Shown here piece by piece: positions 49,795 through 60,575 of a stretch of DNA of 64,000 nucleotides. A program made the translations under genes and the position numbers. The DNA comes from Batkoa obscura (lineage: Eukaryota; Entomophthoromycota; Entomophthoromycetes; Entomophthorales; Batkoaceae), in assembly GCA_030770535.1 (NCBI GenBank), contig JASVEC010000022.1, positions 806,001 to 870,000 on the forward strand. The letters are read 5' to 3'. The notes under the pieces are model-generated. The model was not told where the DNA came from, did no database searches, and saw nothing but the letters and a program-made list of their open reading frames with translations. Positions within the stretch are counted from its first letter, which is position 1, and each line of letters starts with the position of its first letter.

Positions 49795-50267
49795 ATATAT
49801 TAAATAATAGATATTTTAATATTTATAGCTTCTTGTTAAGATTAGATAACATGACTATTATGCTTTTGTATTTCTGAGTTTTGATTTGATTTTTCAACAG
49901 AAATTGAAAGTTTGAATAATCTAATATGATAAAAAGCAGCTAATCTATTTAATAAAATAACTGTTTTTGTTATGATATTAAAAGCTACTAATAACTAGGA
50001 TTGATTAGTTTGAAAATTGGATTCAAAATTATGCTAAATAACTAATTTATTTCATGAATACTTATTGCATTGAAAATTCATTTAAAAAATTTGTAAAAAT
50101 AAATTTTAGCATTTCTAACCAATAGAATATTAGTTTGAAGCTCAAAACGCCAATAAAGAGACAGTTAATAACCCTTATAATTGGGCCCCAAAAAAGTTCG
50201 AAGCTTTAACTAACTTTCAAGTTTAATTCACAAAAACCCATTTCACTCTAGAAAAGCAAAAGACAAT

Positions 50268-52176
50268 ATGGGAACTGGTAAAAAGGAAGCAAATCGATTA
50301 GCAAAGGCTAAAAAGTCCGAGGGTAAAGGTGGGAAGAGTGGAGGGAATACGTTAAATAATACCAAATTAAAGGGGGAAAATTTTTATCGTGATAAAAATA
50401 AGGTTAAATACCTTAATATGTTAAAAGGTGGTAAAGCCACCCGAGATGCTCAAGGTAATATTATCAAAGCAGCTGACTTTCAGTCTTCAGACGCTCCAGT
50501 CGCTCGTATCGCTCCTAATAGAAAATGGTTTGGTAAGTTTTGGTTTTTTATGGTTTTAAGATATATTGCCTAATGTTATTAATAGGTAATACTCGTGTTA
50601 TTGGTCAAGAAGCTTTAGACAAATTTCGTGAAAAGATGGGTGAAAAAATGAATGACCCTTATCAAGTACTTATGCGTCAAAGTAAGCTTCCAATGTCTTT
50701 GTTAACCGATACTAGCAAGGTAAGATAATAAGTTTCTATTTTTAGTTAATATTTAACTTTTTCAATGTAGATCTCTCGGTTCCATATGTTAGAAACGGAT
50801 TCTTTTAGTAATACTTTTGGACCTAAATCACAGCGTAAACGTCCTAAACTTAATATTGGTGATATCGATGAGTTAGCTAACTTTGTTGATGAAACTAATA
50901 GTAAATAAGAATATCTAAGTTTTAAATTTATGCTAATTTTTATTTAAATATAGCTAATTACAACGAACAAACGGATGGTTCGTTATTAGCTAATAAAATA
51001 GCTGATATGACAGATGAAGTTAGAGATTCTAAATTTTCAAAAGGTCAATCCAAACGTATTTGGGGTGAATTATATAAAGTAATTAGAACTGTTTATATCT
51101 TCACATTTAATTAATAAATTTATTAATAGGTCATTGATTCTTCTGATGTTATTCTTCATGTATTGGATGCTCGTGATCCACAAGGAACACGTTGTAAAAA
51201 TGTGGAAGCTTATCTTAAAAAAGAAGCTCCCCATAAGCATTTAATATTTGTATTAAATAAATGTGATTTAGTACCCACTTGGGCCACCAGTAAATGGGTA
51301 CAACATCTTTCTCAAGAACGCCCAACATTAGCTTTCCATGCCAGTATCAATCATGCATTTGGGAAAGGAGCTTTAATTCAGTTATTAAGACAATTTTCAG
51401 CTTTACATTCGGATAAAAAACAGATTTCTGTTGGTTTAGTTGGTTATCCAAATGTGGGAAAATCGTCTATTATTAATACTTTAAAAGCCAAAAAAGTTTG
51501 TACTACAGCTCCAGTACCAGGTGAAACTAAAGTTTGGCAATATATCACTTTGATGAAACGTATCTATATGATTGATTGTCCTGGGATTGTTCATCCTACT
51601 GCTGAAGAAACGGAATCGGATATTGTTTTAAAGGGAGTGGTAAGTTAAAACTTATAAATTTAAACAAGGTTATTTAATTTTAATTTAAAATCTTAGGTAC
51701 GTATTGAAAATTTAAAAAACCCAGAAGATTATATAGAAGAATTATTAAATCGAGTTAAACCACAATATATTCAAAAAACATATCAAGTTAAAACTTGGGA
51801 TAGTCCAATTCACTTTTTATCTCAAATTGCTTCCAAGAGTGGTAAATTACTTAAGGTATAAAAAATTTAATAGATGTAAATTTTTATTATAAATAGTTAT
51901 TAAATTTTTATTTAGGGTGGTGAACCAGATTTACCTACTGTTGCTAAAATGGTCCTTAATGATTGGTTACGTGGTAAAATTCCATATTATGTTGCACCAC
52001 CTAACTCGTATGAAGAATTAGCTAAGGAAGCGGAAGCTAAAGAAATAAAAGAAAAAGCTGCTCAAGATGGAGAAAATAAGGATAATTTAGATGAAGAAAC
52101 TAAAGCTGAGGAGAAAGAGATAGGTGAAAGTAAAGAAGAAAAGGAAGGAAATGAAGAAAAGGATTCAAATGAGTAA
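50268..52176 (+). CDS. NOG2: Nucleolar GTP-binding protein 2 (Nog2)
   Basis: Nog2 is a circularly permuted GTPase that acts as a placeholder for Nmd3 on pre-60S particles. The NGP1NT N-terminus reads [20 protein letters not shown], then [20 protein letters not shown], followed by [40 protein letters not shown] and [20 protein letters not shown]. The permuted G domain shows [30 protein letters not shown] (G4) before [20 protein letters not shown] (G1), [15 protein letters not shown] (G2) and [10 protein letters not shown] (G3). Then come [17 protein letters not shown] and an acidic Glu/Lys tail. The start at 50268 and stop at 52176 are clear. Seven exons. The order G4-G5-G1-G2-G3 is diagnostic. 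Confidence 0.93.
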
Positions 52177-52739
52177 ATTATAGAGAATCAAATCTTTTTA
52201 AAATCATAGACAATTTGTAATTTTTTTGTTGTTTAAGCTTTTTTATATGTCGGCTATATTATCAATCCTTAATCTATTCTTAATATATCTTATTCTAACA
52301 TATTCAGTTTTTTGTACTTTTTTATTTTTCTTTTATTAGTTGTTTTATGTTTTATATTTATTTAATTGTCTGAAAATTACGTTGTTAATTGTTTTTAAGT
52401 TATATTTGGGCAAATAATATAAATCATAATTATTGTAAGAAACAAAGATAAAAATTTAATTTAACTAAATAGAAATTTATTAATTTATACTGATGATGTT
52501 GATTAAATATTAAAAATGACAACTGTTATTCTTTCCAAATAGATTTATTGAGTTATTGTACTAAAAAAATTCAAAACTAAGTAATTTCCTTATTAAAAAG
52601 TTAACCACTTGATAAATTCCCATTAATAAGCATTACGTTAAAATTTGCATCAAAAGAAAGATTTCCAAAATTTCAAAATTATTTTTTGCTTACAAAATTG
52701 ATTTAAAAAATACATTTAAAAAAATACAATTAATAGAAA
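52177..52739. other. Spacer between NOG2 and XRN1
   Basis: About 560 bp of AT-rich sequence, including the presumed XRN1 promoter. Nothing specific was recognised. Confidence 0.4.
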
Positions 52740-55700
52740 ATGGGTATACCAAAAATGTTTCGATGGCTGAGTGAGAGGTATCCTCTTGTCTCCCAATTAG
52801 TCGAAGAAAATGCTATACCTGAGTTTGGTAAGGCTTTCACATTCCACTTTTGTTTCTTAATTAATTTCCATATAGATAACTTATATCTTGATATGAATGG
52901 CATTGTTCATAATGCGACGCATGCAAATAAAGGCTCTCATTTAATGCTAACGGATGAAAAGATGTTTTCTTCTATCTTTAGTTATATTGAAGACTTATTT
53001 GAAAGGATTCAACCAAAAAAAGTGTTTTATATGGCCGTGGATGGTACAGATTAATAAACTTTTTCTTTTTTGTATAAAATTTAATAAAATAAAAGGCGTG
53101 GCGCCAAGGGCTAAAATGAATCAACAAAGAGCACGTCGATTTCGTACAGCTCAAGATCGTGAAAAAGAAAAGTTACTAGCATTAAAAAAAGGAATTGTGG
53201 TTTCGGATGATGCTTTTGATAGTAATTGTATTACACCGGGTAAATTAATTTGTATCCATGTTTATTTTAAAATAATAATCTATTTATTAAGGTACCGTAT
53301 TTATGGAAAAATTAACACAAAATTTAAAATATTTTATTAATAAAAAAATTTCGGAAGATGAAAAATGGCAAAAGATTGAAGTTATTTTATCTAGTCATGA
53401 AGTAAGTTTTAGTGGCATTTTATTTAACGTTTTGAATCATTCAATTAATATTTTATTTTATAGGTACCTGGTGAAGGTGAACATAAAATTATGGAGTATA
53501 TCCGTGCTTGTAAAGCTCAACCTAATTATAACCCAAATCTTCGTCATTGTCTTTATGGATTAGATGCCGATCTTATCATGTTAGGTTTACTTAGTCATGA
53601 TCCTCATTTTGCATTATTACGTGAGGAAGTAGCATTTGGTAAAAAAGCAAAAGTTAGGTAAGTTCAATTTAATATAATATTTATTTCAATCAATAGCTAA
53701 TATTTCATTTATTTATTTAACATAAAAGCCATGGACCACCACGCTTTTTTTTATTACATTTATCATTAGTCCGAGAATATATTGATTCGGATTTTTCCGA
53801 AGTCAAAGGAGAAATGAAATTTGACTATAATTTGGAAAAAATTATTGACGATTTAATTATGATGATTATGTTTGTTGGTAATGATTTTTTACCTCATTTA
53901 CCAGGGTTTGATATTGCAGATGGTGTATTAACAGAATTATTACGATCTTATGCTATATGGCTTAAAACAGGGGATGGATATATTAATAATGATGGAGTCG
54001 TTAATTTTAAACGATTAGAACAATTTTTAAGATCTTTAGATCGATTTGAATATAAACAATTTTTGAATTTACCAGACAATGTAGATATCTTAGCAAATGA
54101 AATGATTGGCTTTGGTAATTTTAAAATTACCGAAAATCAATTGGAATGGACTAATAAAGTATTAAACCAAATGGAACAAAATGGGGATTTTGAAATTCAA
54201 TTAGAACATGTTAAATCATTTAAAGATATTGAATTTATTAAACATTTAGCTGCGGATCTTAATTTACATTTAAACCATGAATATGAAAAAAATCATGAAG
54301 AAGATGAAATTCCTACCTTAATTTATTCAATTTCGAATAATGAATCGGATGTTGAAACAGAAACAGAAGATGAAAGTTTAGTCGTTATTAAAAATGCTAG
54401 AAATTCAATGGCATTTAAAAAAGTAGTAGAAAAATACTTAAATGCTCCAGTTGTTTCAAGTGAAGAAGAAATAGAAGATAGAAATGAAGCCAATAATATG
54501 TATATTAAATGGAAAAAAGATTATTATCAAGTAAGTTTAATTAACATTATTTATTTAAGTTTATATATATTAATATATTACCGTTATTTTAGAATAAATT
54601 AGAAATTGATAGAGATAATAAAGAAGAATTCAATAAGATTATTCAATCTTATATTGAAGGTATACAATGGGTCATCTTTTATTATTATCATGGTATTCGT
54701 TCTTGGGGTTGGTATTATCCTTATCATTACGCTCCTATGCTTAGTGGTAATATTATATATCTATATATTTATGTGTTAATATACTAATAATTTCAATAAT
54801 AACTATTATTATTATTATTTATTTGTTTATTTTAGATTTAGTTGGTATTGGTAAAATAGAGATTAATTTTGAACAGGGCACTCCATTTAAACCATTTGAA
54901 CAACTTATGGGTGTATTACCACCATTAAGTAAAACCCTTGTACCACAAGGATTAAGAGTAATTAATAATAATCATGTGATTTAATATATTTACTTATCTA
55001 CTTATTTATTTATTTAAGGAATTAATGACTAATCCCATGTCAACTATTATTGATTTTTATCCAATGGAATTTGATTGTGATTTAAATGGAAAAAAAATAG
55101 TTGGGAAGCAGTAGTTAAAATACCATTTATTGATGAAAAGAGATTATTAGCAGCTATTAAAGCACAAGAACATTTACTTACTAAAGAAGAAGTTAAAAGA
55201 AATAGTTTTGGTAATATATTTCAATATAAGTATAATCCAAATATAAGTAAACCATATAAATCTTCATTACCCGGTTATTTATCGGATATATTAACTTATT
55301 GTGAGGAACATATATTTAATCTTCCTAAAGTACAAACTAAAGATTTAAAATTTGGTCTTTGTCCAGGGGTTGAATATGGTCCAAATGCTCCACCTGGCTT
55401 TCCATCTATTTTTTCAATTCCAATTAATTCTTCAGTAAAGCACACATCATTAACGGTATTTGATAGAGCAACTAAAAGTGAAAGCGTAATCATTGATGTA
55501 GTTAACCCTTATTCTAATATATCAGCAGAAGAAATGGCCAATCAATATATGGGGAAATGTATTTTTATTGGTTATCCTTTTTTACATCATGCTAAATTGG
55601 TCAAAATAATGACATTAACAGATGAATTTATCTTTGATAAAAATAATAGAATTACAAAAATACCAGTATTAGAAGATGGAGAAAAAGAATTTAGAAAAAT

Positions 55701-57297
55701 CACAAAAGAAATTGAAGCTACTTATAAAGTACGTAAAGGAGTTAATATTGGTACTATTGATAAATTATTATATTATGCTCCATTTATTTCTATGGTTCGT
55801 GCTATGGATGGTAGTTTAGTTCGACATTTTGCAGAAAATTTAGAACCTGAACCATATCCATCTCAATTATGCGTATTTTCAATTAATAAAGAAGACCCTC
55901 GATATCAACCAATTAATGCTCAACCTATTGAAGAAGTATTTCCATTAAAATGTAAAGCTTTCTTTTTAGGAGATAAATTTTATGGTACTCCATGTCAAAT
56001 TACAGGCCATAAAAATGATACAGTTTCTATTAAATTATTACATCAATCAGATAATTTAAATATTGGTAAAAAAATAGTTAATTCAAGTAAAATAGAAAAT
56101 CAATTTACTCATATTAAAGAATTAGCTAAAATTTGTCAATGTTCTTCATTAACTATATCTAAATTAACATCTAGAATTAAATTATCAATTGAAAAGAAAC
56201 GAAATGAAATAATTAACTTAGGATTAGGATTAAAATTTGAAAATAAAGGAGAAATGGTATTAGGTTATTGTCAAAAAGGATATAAAGGTTGGGAATTTTC
56301 ACCAAAAGCATGCCAATTAGTGACTGATTTTTGCAGAACATTCCCCGAATTTATTCAAGGACTAGAGAATCAAAATAATTCAAGTCAAATTATACCAACT
56401 GAATCAATTTACCCTGAAAACACAATGGAACATATTAATAAAATTCAACAATGGCATAAAGAAAATGGAATTAAAGAATTAAAATTATCTTCAATTGATA
56501 GTGAATTATTAGATAATAATAGTATTATTAAATTACAAGTATTTTGGGATCAATTTTATCAACAAAATACAAAAATTGAAATTATTGAAATTCATAATGT
56601 ACCTAGATCTGCTATTTTAAAACATTCTGATGAAGAAATACATCTATCAAGACAAAAGTATTCATTAGGAGATCGAGTCGTTTATATTAAAGAATCGAGT
56701 AAAGTACCTATTACTTTACGTGGTACAGTTATTGGTAGTGAAGCAGATAATTTAGAAATATTATTTGATCGTACATTTCATAATGGTACTAATTTAGATG
56801 GTCGATGTGAAGAACATCGTGGTTTATGGGTACAAAAGAAATACTTATTAAATTTAAGTGATCAACAATTAAGTCAATCAAATTTAGTTAATTTTATGAA
56901 ACGATTCATTATTAAAACTCCAACTAATCAAAAGAATGGGAATAATAACAATAATAGTAACAATAATAATAATAGTTATAGTAATAATAATTATAATAAT
57001 TATCAACAACGTAATCAAGTGAATCAAAAGAATTCTAATAACGTTAACTATAATAAGTATAATAACAATCAACAACAACAACAGAATAATTCTAACATGA
57101 AATTTAATAATCAATATCAACAAAGACCAAACTTTATTCCTAATGCTTGGACACAAAATAAATCAAGCGGAAATAAAAATCATCCTAATACTAATATTAA
57201 TAATAATAATAATAATAGTAATAGTAATAATCGTGGTCGCGGTGGATTTAATAATTCCAATCGTAGTTTATTTGATCCTAAACAAAATGAAAAATAA
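52740..57297 (+). CDS. XRN1: 5'-3' exoribonuclease 1 (Xrn1), with one apparent frame break
   Basis: Xrn1 is the cytoplasmic exonuclease that degrades decapped mRNA. The N-terminal domain reads [20 protein letters not shown], then [80 protein letters not shown] and [19 protein letters not shown], giving all catalytic acidic residues. [20 protein letters not shown] follows, then the Xrn1 D1-D4 regions to an Asn/Gln-rich tail ending [20 protein letters not shown]. At 55089-55096 a run of eight A leaves the two halves in different frames: [10 protein letters not shown] before it, [17 protein letters not shown] after it. One base more, or a -1 shift on A AAA AAA, restores the conserved reading. 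The rest has no break, so a homopolymer error is the simplest explanation. Total span is eight or more exons. Confidence 0.9.
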
Positions 57298-57579
57298 GTT
57301 TTAATAAAATTAACAAATTCATCATTTTATAACTGGACATTTTAAATTTATGAAAATGATCCGATACTTTAAAATAATATAAAGATAATAATAAAAATTA
57401 AAATATATTGTTTTAATATTATTTTAATATTATTTTTTATCATTTTTTATGCATTTTTTATTAGTTATTTAAGATATAAAATATTGATTATTTTTAATAC
57501 AGATTTGATTCCACATTAACATAACTCCAAATAAATCAACTTTATTCATTATAACATATAATATATAATCCCACTTAAA

Positions 57580-57970
57580 TTACATTACTTTACAACCTGG
57601 TATAAAAAATTGTAATTTAAAAGATTTAATTCCTATTGAATCATATTTATGATATCCAGTATATCCCGTTAACTTCACTTCACCACTACAATCACATTGA
57701 TTAAAAAAGTTTAATACTAAATTATCAGTAGGTACAAATAAACTATTTAACGTTTCTATTGATTTGAAATTATAACAAGTATTTGATTTTTGAACTTGAT
57801 AACTAGTAACATTGGTTTTTAGCACTAAAAAAAGAGAATTATGATTAAGTTAATTAATATAGAAATAAGCTTAAGATAGTGTATTATTTACTTGCGATAA
57901 TACCACTCGTTTGAGATTGTATAAAATAAAAGTAAAATAATGGTAAAATGAGATGATTAATTAATTTCAT
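57580..57970 (-). CDS. Small secreted cysteine-containing protein, unknown function
   Basis: The gene has two exons with the start at 57970 and stop at 57580. The N-terminus MKLINHLILPLFYFYFIQSQ is a clear signal peptide (cleavage likely after the IQSQ region). After an intron (donor GTAAAT, acceptor TTTTAG) the mature part reads LKTNVTSYQVQKSNTCYNFK, then SLFVPTDNLVLNFFNQCDCS and KLQFFIPGC, giving four cysteines in about 90 residues, enough for two disulphides, and one NVT glycosylation site. No family is recognised. By size and composition it resembles small secreted proteins of fungi, some of which act as effectors or cell-wall proteins, but nothing here shows which. Confidence 0.6.
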
Positions 57971-58301
57971 ATTGTTATTAAAAGAGTGGTAAAAAAGAGA
58001 AAACAAAGATTAAAATTAAAATTAAAGTGGAAGAAAATTTACTTTCTGTTGATTGGCCAAATTCAACTATTCTAATTAATTAAATTTAATACTAATAATA
58101 GTAATTGTGTTCTATTTTTTGGAAATAACTGAAGTTTAATTTAAAATAGGATAACTTAAAATTTCAATCAACAATGTGAAAACAAAGCATTATAAAAAAT
58201 ATACATTCTATTAATATTATATATTACATACCATAGATTATAGATTATATATCCTATATTTTATTTTAAGTATTTAATTTTATTAAAATTGAATTTTCTA
58301 T
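57971..58301. other. Spacer
   Basis: 331 bp of AT-rich sequence between two minus-strand genes. Nothing specific was recognised. Confidence 0.4.
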
Positions 58302-59589
58302 TTATTGTTTTGCTTTTTCAATTAAAGTGTCCATTGGAGTGGGTTTAAATAACCAGTTTTGACTTGGCCAACTATTGAGTTTAGCTCGATGTTTCTTTTC
58401 AAATAAACTAGCTTCTCTTAATGTACCATCAGTTTCTCGAATTAATACTTGACGATTCTAAATAAAATAAAGATAATGTTAGTAAATAAATAAATAATAA
58501 GTAATAAATAGAAACATAACATAACATAATCAAAGTATAACAACATTATGATATATATAATATTATATCACTATTATCAATAATTTACCTTTAAACTTAA
58601 ATTAGGATTAATATCACTAAACATAAATTGATATTTTTTATGACTACCCTTTTCATCTTTACTAAGGATTTTAACTTGTGTTTTCATTTCAGGTATTTTA
58701 TCTCCTCTTAAACCATGGTATTCAAATGGTTTTTCATCAGCCAATTCTTTTTTAACTTGTTCGAATGGCTTTCTATTAAGCGATACAGCTGCATCCTATT
58801 AATTACAATAAACATATTACTATTATTATTATTATTATTATTACTTTAGCACCAAATTCTACTTCTTCGTCAATGGCACGAAATAAAGGTTTATTAATTT
58901 CAGGTAAAATAGGTTCTAATTCTTCTTTATCATGCATATTAGATACACCAAGTAATTTTTCCATACCAATTTGAAAATTGGTTTGTAAAATAAATTTCTA
59001 TTTATAAGGGAAACAAGATTAGTAATTATTTTTTATGCATTTACAATAAAATAAATATTACCTCTTTCCCTTTTGTAATTAATTCTTCTTGTAAACTTTT
59101 TAATTTCAAAATAGCTTCTACTCTCTTGACTGATAAACGAAATATATTGCCTAATTTCCTTGGGGTATTGACCTTTGGATTTTGTTTATAATAATCAAAT
59201 ATTTTCTTTTTATTTTCTTCAGATACTGGTTTATGTGGTTTAAAAAATGGATTCATTGGGAAAGGAGCCTACATTTAAAAAAAGAATCATTAATTTAATA
59301 TTTCAAATTATGTTGTATATAATAATCATGATAGTGTAATAAAGTTACGTACATTATTTTTACCCAAATATTGTACTGGTAAAAAATCTTTTGGATTTTC
59401 TGTTTTAATACTAAAATTTGATGATGTTTCTTGAAGCCATTGTTCTACTTTAGCATCCATTTTATTAGCTTTAGCCTCCTTCTCTTGTTCCAAATTAATA
59501 CATTTGGTTTGAAATCCTCGACTTAATGTGTTCTTAGAAATAACATTGATTAGCCTTGAATTCTTAGTTATATTCATCGTTTGAAGCAT
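58302..59589 (-). CDS. Mitochondrial small ribosomal subunit protein mS45 (Bot1-like)
   Basis: This protein belongs to the fungal 'eukaryotic mitochondrial regulator' family (S. pombe Bot1, yeast Mrps35), a component of the mitoribosomal small subunit. From 59589 the text is MLQTMNITKNSRLINVISKN then a TLSRGFQTK presequence-like segment. The family core follows: DFLPVQYLGKNNAPFPMNPF, then KPHKPVSEENKKKIFDYYKQ and NPKVNTPRKLGNIFRLSVKR, followed by VEAILKLKSLQEE. The C-terminal half (AAVSLNRKPFEQVKKELADE and PFEYHGLRGDKIPEMKTQVK) ends PTPMDTLIEKAKQ at 58302. Four or five exons with 60-150 nt introns. The helix-turn-helix-like 'TPRKLGNIFRLSVKRVEAIL' segment is the strongest identifier. Confidence 0.8.
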
Positions 59590-59838
59590 TTTGTCTAAAG
59601 TTGAATAATTATTATATAGTGCTTTAAATTGTTTTTTTTGAATAGTAGAATTTAGTAGAAATCAATTTTAAGTAACCAATCAATTTGAATTGTTCAATTG
59701 TTAGGATTAAAGAATCAAGTTATGGTAAGTTTCAACTCAAGCTAACAATTTCTACTTAACCAATAATATTCTATCTCTAAATCTAAAATAATTTAAGTTT
59801 TATTTATTTTTATTAGAATCATCAAAATAAACCATTAA

Positions 59839-60446
59839 ATGAATGACACCACAATAAGAACGAGTAGTTTGTACAACAGCTTAAAACAAAGTTTAACTAA
59901 AGATACATTAACTCGAGGTGGCCTATTGCCATTAGAACGTATCCAATATATCTCAAGTATTGCTGGGATATGGGGTTTTTTATTGGGTGGTTATCAAGGT
60001 GGAAAACTAGAAGGTTATCGATATTTAGCGGAACATCAACATAAATTACCAAAAACTATGGATCAATGGTATTTTTATCATAAAAGGAAAAATTATAAAA
60101 TGATGTTAGAAGGAAGTAAAGTAGGTAGTCAATTAGCTTTGAGATTAATTGGTTTATGTTGTAGTTTTGAACTAATTCAATTGAGTTGCGATGTGATTTT
60201 ATTTGATGCAAAAAATAGCTGGATTTCTTCAACAATAGCCGGATTCTCCACGGCTACTGTATTTTCATTATTGAGTAACTACTTCTTAATTTATTAATTC
60301 ACTTTATTAATTTATTTTTAGACAAATTACCCAAACAATCTCGAAGATATGCTATATTTGCTGGTACAGGCTTTGGTTTATTAGCTGGTAGTTTACAACA
60401 TTTTATAGATAATTTCAAAAGTAAAAAAGAAGAGAAAATGGAATAA
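59839..60446 (+). CDS. Tim17/22/23-family mitochondrial membrane protein (TIMMDC1-like)
   Basis: The gene has two exons joined by a short intron (donor GTAACT after STATVFSLL, acceptor TTTTTAG before CAAATTACCC-type coding), giving about 186 residues. The protein has Gly-rich membrane segments with small-residue spacing (IAGIWGFLLGGYQGGKLEGY; FAGTGFGLLAGSLQ), as in the Tim17 fold, and the fungal-conserved stretch RYLAEHQHKLPKTMDQWYFY followed by HKRKNYKMMLEG. Similar fungal proteins are annotated as Tim17-family or related to TIMMDC1, a complex I assembly factor of the inner membrane. I am fairly sure of the fold family, less so of the specific role. It is head to head with the mS45 gene (249 bp apart). 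Confidence 0.6.
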
Positions 60447-60575
60447 GTTCCACTTATTTATAAAAAAAATCATTTAAAATAAAACTCAATTCTAATAATA
60501 ATAATTTTCAATTTAATAAATAGGCCTATTTTTTATCTATAATTTGTTTACTCGAATACAAATAAAATCTAAATT

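Larger units (their letters stand above)
49371..50267. other. Spacer with microsatellite and MITE-like copy
   Basis: This spacer holds an ATT microsatellite (49442-49488) and repeat copy 8 (49697-49794). The final ~100 bp must include the NOG2 promoter. Confidence 0.5.

Noticed and set aside
56884-57156. Minus-strand Ile/Leu-rich frame resembling a membrane protein
   Set aside because: It is the complement of the Asn-rich (AAT) tail of XRN1, where reverse reading gives ATT/Ile by necessity.
55534-57297. A separate gene starting at an internal Met in the second half of XRN1
   Set aside because: The sequence upstream of that Met is conserved Xrn1 text in the same frame back to the eight-A run; there is no promoter-like gap, so it is one gene with a frame break.
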